A stretch of DNA of 64,000 bases. It comes from Dactylorhiza incarnata (taxonomy: Eukaryota; Streptophyta; Magnoliopsida; Asparagales; Orchidaceae). The translations under genes and the position numbers were made by a program. The notes below the pieces were generated by a model. It was not told the DNA's origin. It ran no database searches and saw nothing but the letters and a program-made list of their open reading frames with translations. This document shows positions 1 to 10,107 of this stretch, piece by piece. Each line of letters begins with the position of its first letter. The stretch's first letter is position 1. The stretch spans positions 6,467,001 through 6,531,000 of the forward strand of contig JAWHQI010000028.1 in assembly GCA_033032865.1 (NCBI GenBank), written 5' to 3'.

Positions 1-90
1 CTCCTGTCTCCTGTCTTAATGGAATTTCGTCGATCATAGAATAAATATAAAGATGGATCACGACTCAAATCAAAAACTAAGGTTCCAACA
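1..90 (-). repeat. B-family LTR fragment running off the left edge
   Basis: Read on the minus strand from position 90, the sequence starts TGTTGGAACCTTAG and continues with TTTTGATTTGAGT, matching the start of the element B LTRs at 11144 and 13816. The rest lies left of the window. No polypurine tract follows at 91, so this is either a solo LTR or the 5' LTR of a minus-strand copy. It sits in the ORF3 remnant of element A. Confidence 0.6.
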
Positions 91-838
91 GCTTCCTCAC
101 AAGATTCTCTTTGAAGATTCTTTCCCTTTTTGAGTTTCTCTCAAGGTGCCTTATCCACTCTTCTGCTGGATATATTTTGTCAATATCCTTGCAGACCTGG
201 CCATGGTGCAACCATGCATTCAGAATGATGCTTTTGGAGTCATCACTCCAATGCTCATAGCTAAGGTCATTTCCCTTCTCTTTTCATTGCTTAGCCATGA
301 ACTCTTCAGCTAGCAATACACCTCCTCTTTTCCTCTTTTTTGCAAGCTGAGTATCTTGCACTATCTTTTCTTGAGCTTCAAAATCAAAATCTTCTTTTTA
401 AATTTGTTCAGTAGAGGAAGGTTTAGTGTTATTCTTGTTCCTTGTAGGACTTTGAGTGCCAGCTCAGAGTTAGTTTCAGCATTGGCTACCTCCCCCTTTC
501 TGGCTTCTTCAACCACTTTTTGTTCCAAGCTTTGGGAGGCAGCAACAATAGACCTAGATATGGTCTAGAAGGCATTTTTCAGATCTGACCTGAGCTCATA
601 CTTCATCTTTTTTACTTCTCTAATCATGGTTGTGACAGCAGACCATACAATTCTTCAATATGATTGGAGTCCTTCTCCATGACCTCATCGGTCTTACTTA
701 CATAATTCTTGACATATCATATATCTTGCTCAGATAATTGGAGTTGCTTGTCCATTGATCTCAGTATGGTATTCTGAGCAATGACTGATTTCTCTGCAAG
801 GTCAAACCATTTGGTCATCTTCTTGTTAAGGTAAGAGG
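91..838 (-). pseudogene. Element A third ORF, C-terminal part
   Basis: Continues the ORF3 reading that stops at 8307, where element I is inserted. Minus-strand translation gives a charged, coiled-coil-like stretch (segment LAEKSVIAQNTILRSMDKQL), then several stops, then a basic segment with YEHWSDDSKSIILNAW. The same segment type ends the ORF3 of element F (KASYDHAIWASNTIREAMN). Function is unknown. No hydrophobic membrane-length segment is visible. Confidence 0.6.
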
Positions 839-1014
839 TGAAAGATTATAGGTATATGATCTAAATCACACAGAAAACATATATGGCTTTATCAAATATA
901 ACTTTGTCAAATATATCTTACACAAATATGGCTTTATCAAATATAACTTTGTACTTAGCATTGTGAGTGATGCCTCTTCAAATCAAAGGAATATTGAGGG
1001 CAATATTCCCAACA
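839..1014 (-). repeat. Element I 3' LTR, internally deleted (176 bp)
   Basis: Both ends match the 1814-bp LTR at 6488-8301: it starts TGAAAGATTATAGG and ends GGGCAATATTCCCAACA. The middle is missing, so it lacks the TATA box, the palindrome arrays and the degenerate repeat block. It contains two copies of ATATGGCTTTATCAAATATA where the full LTR has one. The AGAGG target duplication shows that it is still the true terminus. Confidence 0.85.
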
Positions 1015-1030
1015 ATCTCCCCCTATTTTA
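1015..1030 (-). other. Polypurine tract of element I
   Basis: Minus-strand AAAATAGGGGGAGAT directly abuts the LTR start TGTTGGGAATATTG. This is the plus-strand priming site typical of SIRE-type copia elements; equivalents lie at 13801-13815, 25314-25328, 27146-27160 and 36667-36679. Confidence 0.8.
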
Positions 1031-1489
1031 AGAAGGCAGAACATTCCCAATGCTAAGGTACATACCCAAATAAAAACATATCATGAAAATAATATATATA
1101 ACATTCATGATAACATTGCTTCTAGAAAATAGCATTGTTTAAGCATTAACATTGTTTAAGCATGCTTTGATACCTCATGACAGATTAGGTTAAGCTTTGA
1201 CTAGCTCATAGGTTATCTTCCCCTTTCTAACTCAGATTATATAGCATATTCATAATAACTAACTCTGATAACTTTATCAGAGGGCTAACTCTGATTTGGT
1301 CATAGCATTGGCCATCTCCCCCTTTCTGGTTTCTTCAACTATTTTTCCCTCTAGGGATTGGGAGGGAGCGGCTACAGACCCAGTGAAGGTTTAGAAAGCA
1401 TAATCCCCTTTAGGTCAACCTTCATCTCTTAAAATTGACCATCTCCCCCTCAACCTGAGCAGGAACTTGCTCCCCCTCAATGTGAGTAC
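1031..1489 (-). pseudogene. Element I ORF3 3' remnant
   Basis: The stretch around 1304-1395 parallels 479-575 of element A (shared CATCTCCCCCTTTCTGG-type segment followed by a similar minus-strand reading), so it is the 3' part of the third ORF and 3' UTR. Stops occur in all frames. It is cut by solo LTR H at 1490 and resumes at 3117. Confidence 0.45.
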
Positions 1490-1754
1490 TGATGAGTCCC
1501 AATTTTATACACATTTATGGACTCATCTGGGCCGATTTTCTAGTCTATGCACTAAACTTTAGGCATGTTTTCGCTCATATTTGTTATTCCATGCTATGTG
1601 CACTTCTAGGCCCGTTTTGGTGTTATTTCTTGTTTTTCTTCATTATTAGTTTTCATGCATGGTTAAGTGTCACTTTCAGTGGTTTGATTAGTGTTGTATG
1701 CTGAAGCAGGAGTCGTGCAGGTGTTCCCGGTACAAATCCATACAGGAACACTGC

Positions 1755-2015
1755 GCACGATCACTGGTTTTATTGCGCACGACCACTGGTCGTGCGCCAC
1801 TGATCGTGTGCACTTACCCCCTGAATTCAGAGTTCTGTCTCCCCTTATCGCACGACCACCTACGTTAATGCGCACGACCACTGGTCGTGCGCCACTGATC
1901 GTGCGAACATTGTATTTTATAATTTTCTTCCCTTGCAGGCTCCGTCCAGGCAGGCGCACGATCACAGGATGATAGTGCGCACGACCACTGGTCGTGCGCC
2001 AACGATCGTGCGCAC
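1755..2015. repeat. Palindromic GCACGACCA/TGGTCGTGC array in LTR H
   Basis: Repeated copies of a palindrome with arms GCGCACGACCA and TGGTCGTGCGC, plus half-sites, lie upstream of the TATA box at 2031. The same arrangement occurs in both LTRs of G (27506-27862 and 32356-32712). Confidence 0.85.
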
Positions 2016-2030
2016 TGTTTATCCAGCGCC

Positions 2031-2037
2031 TATAAAT
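2031..2037 (+). promoter_or_regulatory. TATA box of LTR H
   Basis: TATAAAT follows CCAGCGCC, the same context as the TATA boxes of the G LTRs (27876 and 32726). It marks the likely end of U3. Confidence 0.55.
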
Positions 2038-3236
2038 TGCCCTGCTCGCGATTTAGGTCAGGATCCTCGCCGTTTTTCTGCCCAGCTCCGCCGTTTTCGT
2101 CCCTTCCGCAGGTTTTTCGCCCTATCCATCGCCGCCCACCATATGGAGGTGCTCTGGGCTTGTTCTTCACGCCAACCTTGAGCCGGAGGTTCCTCTTGGC
2201 CTCCTCCTTCATCCTAGAGCTCCAAGGGAAGACCTAGCCGCCATCTCCATCAAGCAAGAGGAAGTTAGCAACCTCTACCAGATCGTGACACGAAGAAGAT
2301 GGGCTCATTGGAGAGTAGTGACAGCTCTCTCTACCCCGGACGTAGTTGCGGACCGAGCTTGGACGCGGATTGACAACCCGGCGATTCCAACCGTGAATCT
2401 ACAATGAGACTTCGGATTCGGTCGATTTCTTGCCTTATTCTTCTCTTATTGATGTGTGTATGTAGTTAGATCTATGTATTAAGATGAAGTTGCACTTAAA
2501 CTAGTTTGTATTTCTATTTATTTCATGTCTATGTGGAATACTTTTGTGGTTTATGTGACTTGAGGTGCGCCCCACTCCATCCTCCATCCCACCATCACGT
2601 TCGTCGCCGCACTAGCAATTGCTAGTGGCGTGCTTGTCGAAGAGGTGCTTACGACCCTCACTCCGTTAGCCTACTCGTCCATCCGCCTACCGAAGCGTGG
2701 CATCGCGGCCCGTGTAATCCACTCGCCCTACGAAGCAGCGCGCTCAAGGCCTGCATAGTTCGATCCGTTTGCCTACTCGTCCATTCGCCCTTGCGACGCA
2801 GCGCGCTCAAGGCCTGCCTAGTCTCCATCCCGCCAAGCGAAGCACTGCATAGCGGCATTGCATAGGAGTAGTTGTAGTTGTTTTCTTTTATTTTCCAAAA
2901 GCCAAATCACCCCGTTTCCACATTCCATCCGACTCAAGGACTTCGATCTCAAGTCCTTCCTCAATAGTCAACTCCACCTTACTGTGTTCCTTGAGAGATT
3001 CGATACTCAGGGATTACTCCTCGTTTTATATTACTTGAACGATCGGTACACTTCCGTTTCGTGTCGCAGTCGAGCTACCGCCTATAGCGGTGTGTGAGAT
3101 TTGCGCCATCAAGTACTATTAGCTTTATTAGCTATTCTTGTTCTTTTTGAACAACCCTTTCTAGCTCCCCCCCCACTTGGAGCATTAGTATTGACCTTTC
3201 GATTGCAAGTGTAAATGAAATTACATCCTATGCCTG

Positions 3237-3430
3237 AGTTCGTCGAACTCAGAGTTGAGTTCGTCGAACTCAGAGTTGAGTTCGTCGAACTCAGACTAGA
3301 GTTCGTCGAACTCAAGGCTTAGTACATCTGAACTCATCATAGAGCTTAGTTCGTCGAACTCAGAGTTGAGTTCATCGAACACAAGCTCGAAGTTCGTCGA
3401 ACCCAGGTAAGAGTTCGTCGAACCCAGAAT
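3237..3430. repeat. TTCGTCGAA near-palindrome array in element I pol-ORF3 spacer
   Basis: About eight copies of GAGTTCGTCGAACTCAGA-type units with roughly 20-22 bp spacing. TTCGTCGAA is the reverse complement of the TTCGACGAA unit repeated in the LTR of the same element (7542-8012). In element orientation the array lies after the RNase H remnant and before ORF3. It is followed at 3437-3500 by CAGCTGATC-type repeats. Confidence 0.85.
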
Positions 3431-3530
3431 TTTCCCAGCTGTTTAAGGGTAACCTTAAGTTCAGCTGATCCAGATTTTTCTTATCCAGCTGATCAGCTTT
3501 CTTTAAAATCAATAGGAGGGGAGATACTTA

Positions 3531-3967
3531 CCTTGAGGATGTAGTCCTCTAATTGATGTTGAATTCACAATGGTTGTGCACAACAGCTTCCTGCAGTAAT
3601 GTACTCTGACTCAGCTATGGATGTGGCCACACTGGTCTGCTTAATGCTGCACCATGATGTCAACCTCCTTCCTGTCATGTGTCTTGTGCACCCACTATCC
3701 AAGTACCAAATTTGATGAGGCTGGTACTTGAACTATCTTTTAGTTCTCCCTTGACCAGTGCATCTTGGCATGTGGTGAGATTTTTTTTAGTCCAGAGTTG
3801 AGCCTGGAGCACTTATTGTCCATTAGCCTTGTTTGCTTTTTATTGGCCAATTGGACTACCCTGCAAGACAGATTTTAATATCCCTTAGGAACCCAAGGTG
3901 ATTTGGGTCCTAGGTTCTTGTTAGCATAATAAAGAATTCTTCTACTCACCACAACCCTTCCAGGAGG
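3531..3967 (-). pseudogene. Element I protease fragment fused to RNase H fragment
   Basis: On the minus strand, 3746-3660 reads YLDSGCTRHMTG (copia protease, catalytic DSG). It runs straight into RRLTSWCSIKQTSVAT and then AESEYITAGSCCAQ, the RNase H end of pol. Integrase, RT and most of RNase H were lost in one deletion at about 3660. From 3746 to 3967 lies the linker between the last zinc knuckle and protease, with stops. A Q-to-stop or W-to-stop change interrupts the RNase H part near 3590. Confidence 0.8.
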
Positions 3968-6424
3968 TCACTCCTTTGCACTAGGCACACTGGGGTTGTG
4001 CCAACAGTCAATGGCAAAGTGTCCCACTTTACCACAGCACCAACATTCATGAATATTGTATCTCCTCTTTTGAAAATTTCTTGAGGGGAGTGCAGCACTG
4101 TGCACATGTTCAGTAGGAGAGACAGCTGCATTCTTCCTGTTTCTCTCAGCAATGATTTGACTGAAAGTCAATCCATGTGCTATCTTGATGCTCTTTGTCC
4201 TGATGTCATCAGCTTGCTTTGGCTTGGCAGCCATACAAGATCTGATGGCATCTGACACTGAGCAACAAGCCTTGTCAATAGATTTGACATCAGTTATGCT
4301 CTTTGCTGAAGCAGATTTGAAAGAGCTTGCATCCTTATTCTTGAATGGAGGGACTGAAGTACCAAATACAAATGGTCCAGGTTGGTCCATTTGAATTTCC
4401 TCATGGGGAGCCTTCATAACACTCAATCCCATTCCCATTCTTCCACTATGGGAAGGAGTGTTTTCCTTCCTATAGAAACTCCCATTCTTCCAGTGACCAT
4501 AAATGCTTTCATGGTCATAACTGTTGGAAGGAAGTAACACCTTTTGAAAGGTGGTTTGAGGCTTAGCCTTCCTCTTGCTCTTCTCTCCACTCCCTTCTCC
4601 TACTTCCATTTTATTGAATCCTAGTCCTCTCCTATTAGTTTGAGAGGAGAAGGTGTCAATAATATGGAGCACAGATTTGGGCTTGGAGAATTGAGCCACC
4701 AGGCTCTTCTCTTTCACAAGCTTCTCCTCAAGGTCCTTGATGACCATGTTCTTCAGGGAAATAATGCTTAATTGCACAAATGTTAACCCCTTTAAGTGGC
4801 TTATCTGTCTACTCATCTGAGCCACCAGGGTGGTAGGTTCAGTGTAGTCATTTTTAGTCACTTTAAGGGAAGCAATTTCCTGGGCTTGCCTCTTGACAAG
4901 CTTCTTGCTCTTCTTCAGAGCTTCCAAAAGAACACCATACTTGTCAACCAATTGATTGACTTCTTCCTCAGCTTCTGAACCACTTCCACCAATTGATGAA
5001 TGTGCTTCAGATTCTGGACCAGTCTCATAATCAGAAGAGGATATGGAATGAATTAATACCTGCTCATGTTCTGAATTGTTGTGGTTGTCCTCATCTTTAG
5101 TTAGAGCCACCAGCCCATGGTCATCTTGAATGAATTCATCCTCCACTATATCACTATCTGAGTGTGATAGAGGGGCCCTGATTCCAACCTTGACAGCTGG
5201 GTAATCTTCATCTTCTTCTGCAGCAATCAGCCCAATAAGGGCTTCTTCCTTTTCAGATTCTGATGAGCTGGAGTCTGATTCACTCCAGCTCCTTTCCTTC
5301 TTAGCTAGAAAGGATTTTTCTCCTTTCTTGCCTCTTAGCTGATGAGCCTTCTTCTCATCCTTCTCTTTTCTCTTGACTGGGTAGTCAGTAATGACATGCC
5401 CTGGCTTGCTGCAGCAATAACAGACAACTTTAGAGGAATTAAATTTAGAGTTAGAGCCATACCTGTCATTCCTGGAGTGATGCTTTGACTCCTTGCTATC
5501 CTCCTTTTTGTGATATGAGGAAGAGGGCTTGTTCTTCCATTGCCTCCTCTTCATCATCTTCTTGAATAGCCTTAAAAAGGCAGCAAACTCTTCAACAGAG
5601 GAAGAGCTATCTGAGGTGCTGGTTTCTGATTTAACACTTCTCCTTTGAGGAGACACCATCCTGCCCTTGCTTCTCTTGGAGCTGTCAGCTTTGAGAGCTA
5701 CAGAATTCTCCCTTGTGTGAGCCCTGGAGGAAGTATCCTCCTCCTTTCTTGCAGTCAGCTACATCTCATATGAGAGCAGTTTCCCAAACAGTGTGTGGGT
5801 AGGGGTTTCTCCCAGCCTTGCCACTTCCCTGATGGCACAAATTTTTGTGTCCCAATCCCTAGTTAGAGATCTAAGGAACTTATCATTTAGCTCATAGTTG
5901 GTGAACACTCTCTCATAGGTTCTTAGTTCATTCACTATCCTAAAGAACCTCTCATAACACATGGAAATGCTCTCCTGGCTCATCTACCTAAAGGCTTCAT
6001 ACTCTTGGTTTAGGAGTGACTTTCTATCATCTCTCACTTCTGCAGTACCTTCCATATAAACTACTAATGTGTCCCACATTTCCTTGGCAGTAGTGCAGTG
6101 TACTAAGTTTTGAAATGTGGAGTCATCAATAACATTTACTATGATGTTCTGGGCTCTCTTGTCAATAGTGAACAGAGTGAGTTCATTTGTGGTTAAGTCA
6201 TTAAATGCCTTGTCCACCCTTCTGGTTGGATCTATTGTGGAGACAGTTTTGAAAGTGAAGGGACCTTCCTTGACAATAATATAGATCCTAGGGTCAGATG
6301 CTTCCATGAACAATCTAACCCTCTGCTTCCATATGCCAAAGTTGGCTTTGTTGCGTATGGGCAACTTCATGGAGCCCATCTCCTTCTGCATTCCACTAGA
6401 GGTCATCTGATTCAGAATAATCAA
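3968..6424 (-). pseudogene. Element I gag, two nonsense codons
   Basis: One reading frame of about 819 codons encodes a SIRE-type Gag (capsid/nucleocapsid). The N-terminal UBN2-like domain has the segment FGIWKQRVRLFMEASDPRIY, then LNDKFLRSLTRDWDTKICAI. A serine/acidic middle region and a coiled coil (LLEALKKSKKLVKRQAQEIA) follow. There are two zinc knuckles: CYCCSKPGHVITDYP, where the final Cys is replaced by Tyr, and CWCCGKVGHFAIDC. In-frame TAG codons at 5984-5986 and 5759-5761 break it into three; intact relatives have Q and K there. The start at 6424 lies about 50 nt downstream of the PBS. Confidence 0.85.
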
Positions 6425-6473
6425 TACCTATGTAGGATCTGGTCAAACTTTTAAATCTTTCTTGACCAACCTC

Positions 6474-6485
6474 CCTCTGATACCA
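6474..6485 (-). other. Primer binding site of element I (tRNA-iMet type)
   Basis: Minus-strand TGGTATCAGAGG lies two bases inside the LTR end (...ATCTTTCA). This is complementary to the 3' end of initiator tRNA-Met, as usual for Ty1/copia. Confidence 0.85.
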
Positions 6486-6521
6486 CTTGAAAGATTATAG
6501 GTATATGATCTAAATCACCTA

Positions 6522-6538
6522 GGGGGGGGGGGGGGGGG
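6522..6538. repeat. 17-base G homopolymer in element I LTR
   Basis: A run of 17 G on the plus strand sits where related LTRs have only 5-6 (CACCCCCTCTAGGTGATT context). It is an expansion or a sequencing-sensitive site. Confidence 0.8.
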
Positions 6539-6769
6539 TGAATAGGTCTCATTTTCTTTTTTACTTGTTTTATTTAGATGTTTAAGATTATTCTAAACAA
6601 GTAATCAACCACACAGAAAACACACAATCATTTATAGTGGTTCCCCAAGATAGTGTGTCTATGGGTAGTCCACTTTCCCCCTTCACCCTTCTAACAGTGT
6701 GTAAGACAGGGCCATCTCCTCCAATCTCAGCTCCAAGAGCTTACAACACAGATCCCTCAGGATCTCTCA

Positions 6770-7135
6770 GGTTTTCCCAAACCCTACCTCAGGCTCAGCA
6801 GCCCTACCTCAGATCAGCCACTGATCCTACAACTCAGGCCACAACAGGTCCTACAATCTCAGGCCAACAAGCCCTACCTCAGAGGAATCCACGTCCTACA
6901 ACTCAGACCACAGCATGTCCTACAATCTCAGTCCAACAAGCCCTACCTCAGAGGAATCCACCTCCTACAACTCAGACCTCTTCCAGGTCCTACCTCAGAG
7001 GAATCCTCCTCCTACAGCTCAGGCAATAATGACCTACAACTCAGGCTAAATATCCCTACAACCTCAGGCTAATCAGCCTTACAAACTCAGGCAAAAATCC
7101 CTACAAGCTCAGGCAAAAAGCCCTACAGTAAAAGT
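6770..7135 (-). repeat. Degenerate CCTAC(A)ACTCAGGC leader repeat in element I LTR
   Basis: About 18 imperfect copies of a 14-24 bp unit built on CCCTACCTCAGGC or CCTACAACTCAGGC. It lies downstream of the TATA box, so it is probably transcribed (R/U5). Equivalent blocks are at 51405-51660 (A) and 63410-63610 (L). Confidence 0.7.
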
Positions 7136-7424
7136 TTTGTTGAAGCTTACTACAACAGACAACCGAAGAAGTCCCCTGTAGTTCCTGCACACCTGGTGCT
7201 TACTTGTAGCTAGAGATGTTGATGGCAACTACAACCTGATCTTCCTCTTCTGTTGAAGGATGGAAGATCACCTTGCTCCTTCTTGTGGAGGAGCTTTCTT
7301 TCTCTCTTAGTTTTCTTCTTCTTGTTCAGTTAGCAGGAGGAGAAAGACGAGAGCGGCAGCCGTTAATGGAAAAGCAATTTGTTTAGCACTCGACCAGCAC
7401 TTTTCCAAAGTGCCCTAACTTCTT

Positions 7425-7432
7425 CTTTTATA
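7425..7432 (-). promoter_or_regulatory. TATA box of element I LTR
   Basis: Minus-strand TATAAAAG (context GATGTATAAAAGAAG) lies between the palindrome arrays and the leader repeat, as in the LTRs of A, C, F and L. Confidence 0.6.
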
Positions 7433-7541
7433 CATCCCCGACCTTCAACGGCTCTCAGCCGTCCTTCTGAGTAGTATGGGAGCGACTGTTGGACCCCACA
7501 CTGCCTTTCTGCAGCTTGCGCCATGAGCAAAACTCGCTCTC

Positions 7542-8012
7542 TGCGTTCGACGAACTCGCCATATTGTGTTCGACGAACATGCCACACTCTGCGTTCGACG
7601 AACTCGTCAGACTCTGCGTTCGATGAACTTCATTCTTCGTTCGACGAACACGCCAAGTCTCAGCGCTTGCTTCTGTTGTCTCTGCATTTGACGAACTGTG
7701 TTCTGCATTCGACGAACACGCCAAGTCTCAGCTGCTTGCTTCTATTCTGTCTCTGCGTTCGACGAATCGTGTTCTGCATTCGACGAACACGCCAAGTCTC
7801 AGCGCTTGCTTCTATTGTCTCTGCGTTCGATGAACTGTGTTCTGTGTTCGACGAGCACGCCAAGTCTCAGTGCTTGCTTCTGTTGTCTCTTTGACGAACT
7901 GTGTTCTGCGTTCGACGAACACGCCAATTCTCAGCTGTTTCTTCTGTCTCATCTCAGCGTTTGACGAACTCAGTTTTGCGTTCGACGAACTGTGTTCTGT
8001 GTTCGACGAACA
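7542..8012. repeat. TTCGACGAA near-palindrome array in element I U3
   Basis: About sixteen copies of GTTCGACGAAC or one-base variants, spaced irregularly at roughly 20-45 bp and separated by GCCAAGTCTCAGCGCTTGCTTC-like filler. The array begins about 110 bp upstream of the TATA box in element orientation. The same unit, inverted, fills the spacer at 3237-3430. Confidence 0.85.
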
Positions 8013-8045
8013 CGCCAGATCTCTTTTATCTGTAGCTCCTTTCCC

Positions 8046-8125
8046 GTCTCAGCGGATCCGCTGAGACAGTGAGCTCGTCTCAGCGGATTTGACCCTTCGT
8101 CTCAGCGGTTCTGCTGAGACAATTC
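8046..8125. repeat. GTCTCAGCGG palindrome cluster in element I U3
   Basis: Three units of GTCTCAGCGG...CCGCTGAGAC, including a perfect palindrome GTCTCAGCGGATCCGCTGAG followed by AC. The same motif is the main array of the element A LTR (52131-52330) and spacer (10108-10266). Confidence 0.8.
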
Positions 8126-8306
8126 TTCATCTCTCAGGAGTTGATTTCTCCTGAACTAAGGGCATGATTGGCCCTTTCTCTTGAGTTACCTAAGCCTGTA
8201 TATCTTACAAAAATATGGCTTTATCAAATACAACTTTGTACTTAGCATTGTGAGTGATGCCTCTTTAAATCAAAGGAATATTGAGGGCAATATTCCCAAC
8301 AAGAGG

Positions 8307-9889
8307 TTTCTTCCTTAAGACCCTGAATTTCAGTCATAACTTCAGTCTTCACTGTGGATAAAGATTTATCAATGTAATCCTTAATTGAAGTCATATGACC
8401 TTCAGTAATTGCACCGATGGAACTTAGTTGAAATTCATTTGAAACTGCAGATGAGGTGGGAGGGACTTCAGGTGCAACTCTGAATGCTTCCACTGCATGT
8501 TCTTCATGCTCCCCCTCATCTTGAGCAGGGATGTGCTCCCCCTTAGCTTTATCACTAGGCTTGGAAGCAACCTTATCATCTCCAAAATGCTTTTCTTGCC
8601 TCCCCTCACTTGGAGCACCCCGATCTTCAACTTCTGATGAGTCCTTCTGCTGCTCCCCCTCAGATGGGGCACTCAATCCTTCTTGATCATCTCCCCAGTA
8701 GTCTGTGGGTTCAGGAGGGCTTAATTTAATTCTTCTTTCTAGATTTAATAGAAATAAATCAATCTTACTTTGTAGATCAGCAGCAGTGTCTATATGTCCC
8801 TCTTCATGATCTTCTGAATCTGAGGGCACATGTAGCATAGTGTCATCAACATCAAGAGACTTAGGAGCATCACTTTCTGTGTGATCTCCTCCTTGTTCAT
8901 CTCTCTTGGCTTCACCATGATCAACATCCTCACCTTTCTCATGCACTTCATCAACAACAACATCTTTATCCTTCTCATGTTCTTCAGTAGCAGCATGACC
9001 TTCATGACCTTAGTGTCATGGTCTCCTCCTTGATCATCTTTGGGTGGACTGCTGGCAGGAACTTGAGTGTCCTCAGGGGGGACATTTTCTTCTGCATCTG
9101 ACCCAGAATCAGAGCAGTTCATTCTGGCTTTCCTTAAACCCTTGGCTACGGTCTTCTTCTTTTCCTTCAGCTCAGAGGGCTGGCTCATTGGGAGCACCCT
9201 TGAGAACCTGTCCAAAGTCTTGATGTCCATTCTTTTCAAGTAATGAAGGTTGGATCCTTTGGAATTATCAACCTCTTCTGGGTATGTGTTTAGAAGGTAT
9301 ATGGAAAGAATTCTGCCTAGGTTGGGGCCTGCAGACATTCTTTAATTCTTCAGAAAATGATAGCTGCCCAGGATGTCTTTTTCTTCAAAATCACTCTTGA
9401 CATCAATTCAAACATGTTCTTTGATATTGTGTCATGTGACCCAAGCTTGCACATCAATGCCTTGCCAACAATATCAGAAAGCAGCTTGCCTCTTTTATTG
9501 AAGAATTTCCTCTTCATTGAGCCAGTTTTGGCATCATTGTAATCACACCACTTGAGGGCCTTTTCCTTGTCTTTCTCAGACACTTCATCTTCCTCATCTT
9601 GGCTGCATGAGGGTAGTTAAAAGGCCTTCCCCATCTTCCTTGTAGATATCTTTATCTTTATGCTTCCCATCTTTGATTTTACTGAAGAATTGCAGGATGA
9701 TAGCTTGGCATTGTTGTAAAATTCCAGAACTTCAGTTCTGAGAATTACAGATGGCTCTGATAGAATATATTCCAATCCTTGATTATCTAGAAGTTGAATC
9801 ACTTCTTTAATCTCTGCTTGGGCATGCGGGAATCCATTCCTAACAATTTCATATCCTTCTTGAAGATCCTTGGACACTTTTGGCGCCAT
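8307..9889 (-). pseudogene. Element A third ORF, N-terminal and central parts
   Basis: Starts at ATG 9889 (MAPKVSKDLQEG...). The first ~60 residues align with the ORF3 start of element C at 22568 (shared pattern VRNGF / VRTGF and EVLEF). A core domain follows near 9500-9340: GKLLSDIVGKALMCKLGSHD, then MFELMSRVI. After that come a hydrophilic acidic region rich in D/E/K and a coiled-coil tail ending KEET at the I insertion. The reading changes frame near 9340 and again near 8946, with stops near 9617 and 9350, so it is dead. The core resembles proteins often labelled 'putative plant transposon protein'; function is unknown. A TATA box and palindromes precede the start. Confidence 0.75.
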
Positions 9890-9985
9890 TTCTTCTTAAG
9901 AATGAGTCGCTGAGACGGGAGGGAGGAGGGTTTGTCTCGTCGGCTAGGGTGAAAATGATTCTAATTTATTTAATCAATATTTTCC

Positions 9986-9995
9986 TATTTATATA
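9986..9995 (-). promoter_or_regulatory. TATA box upstream of element A ORF3
   Basis: Minus-strand TATATAAATA (context GCCTATATAAATAGG) lies 97 nt upstream of the ORF3 ATG at 9889. It is about 110 nt downstream of the GTCTCAGCGG palindromes, similar to the spacing in the element A LTR (TATA 51997-52004, palindromes from 52131). This suggests an internal promoter for ORF3. It is an inference from sequence alone. Confidence 0.5.
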
Positions 9996-10107
9996 GGCTT
10001 TTCTTAGGTTTAGATTTGCCTTAATGATCGATGTTGATTAGACTAATCATTTTAATTGATGTTACTTTACTATATATATTCAATTAAGACCTAATTTAAT
10101 TGAACCA

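Larger units (their letters stand above)
1490..3111 (+). mobile_element. Solo LTR H (element G family)
   Basis: Starts TGATGAGTCCCAATTTTATA and ends TTTGCGCCATCA, homologous over its length to the LTRs of element G at 27239 and 32089. A perfect target duplication AGTAC lies at 1485-1489 and 3112-3116. No internal region is present, so this is a solo LTR left by recombination between two LTRs. It is 1622 bp against 1688 bp for G and clearly diverged. Confidence 0.92.
839..8301 (-). mobile_element. Element I: SIRE-type Ty1/copia with internal deletions
   Basis: Flanked by a perfect 5-bp target duplication AGAGG (834-838 and 8302-8306). Minus-strand order: 5' LTR (6488-8301), PBS (6474-6485), gag (6424-3968), protease fragment fused to RNase H fragment, palindrome-rich spacer, ORF3 remnant, polypurine tract (from 1015) and a short 3' LTR (839-1014). 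Integrase and RT are gone. A solo LTR (H) is inserted at 1490-3111. The element lies within ORF3 of element A. Confidence 0.9.
6488..8301 (-). repeat. Element I 5' LTR (1814 bp)
   Basis: Minus-strand LTR from TGTTGGGAATATTGCC (8301) to ATCTTTCA (6488). In transcription order it holds: U3 with palindrome arrays (8125-8046 and 8012-7542), a TATA box (7432-7425), a degenerate leader repeat (7135-6770), the conserved U5 block around 6685-6618 (minus-strand GGGAACCACTATAAATG), a 17-base homopolymer and the LTR end. The target duplication AGAGG follows at 8302. Confidence 0.92.

Noticed and set aside
3526..3534. Strong splice donor consensus AAGGTAAGT on the minus strand after pol in element I
   Set aside because: It lies within coding sequence of the RNase H end (KVS) and no matching acceptor or conserved position is seen in A or C.
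7542..8012. CRISPR-like regularly recurring repeat
   Set aside because: Units are short near-palindromes with irregular, mutually similar filler inside an LTR of a plant genome; no cas genes, no unique spacers.
7455..8064. Several overlapping ORFs on both strands in the element I LTR
   Set aside because: They read through the TTCGACGAA array and the LTR promoter; periodic sequence keeps frames open. The same applies to 3109-3315.
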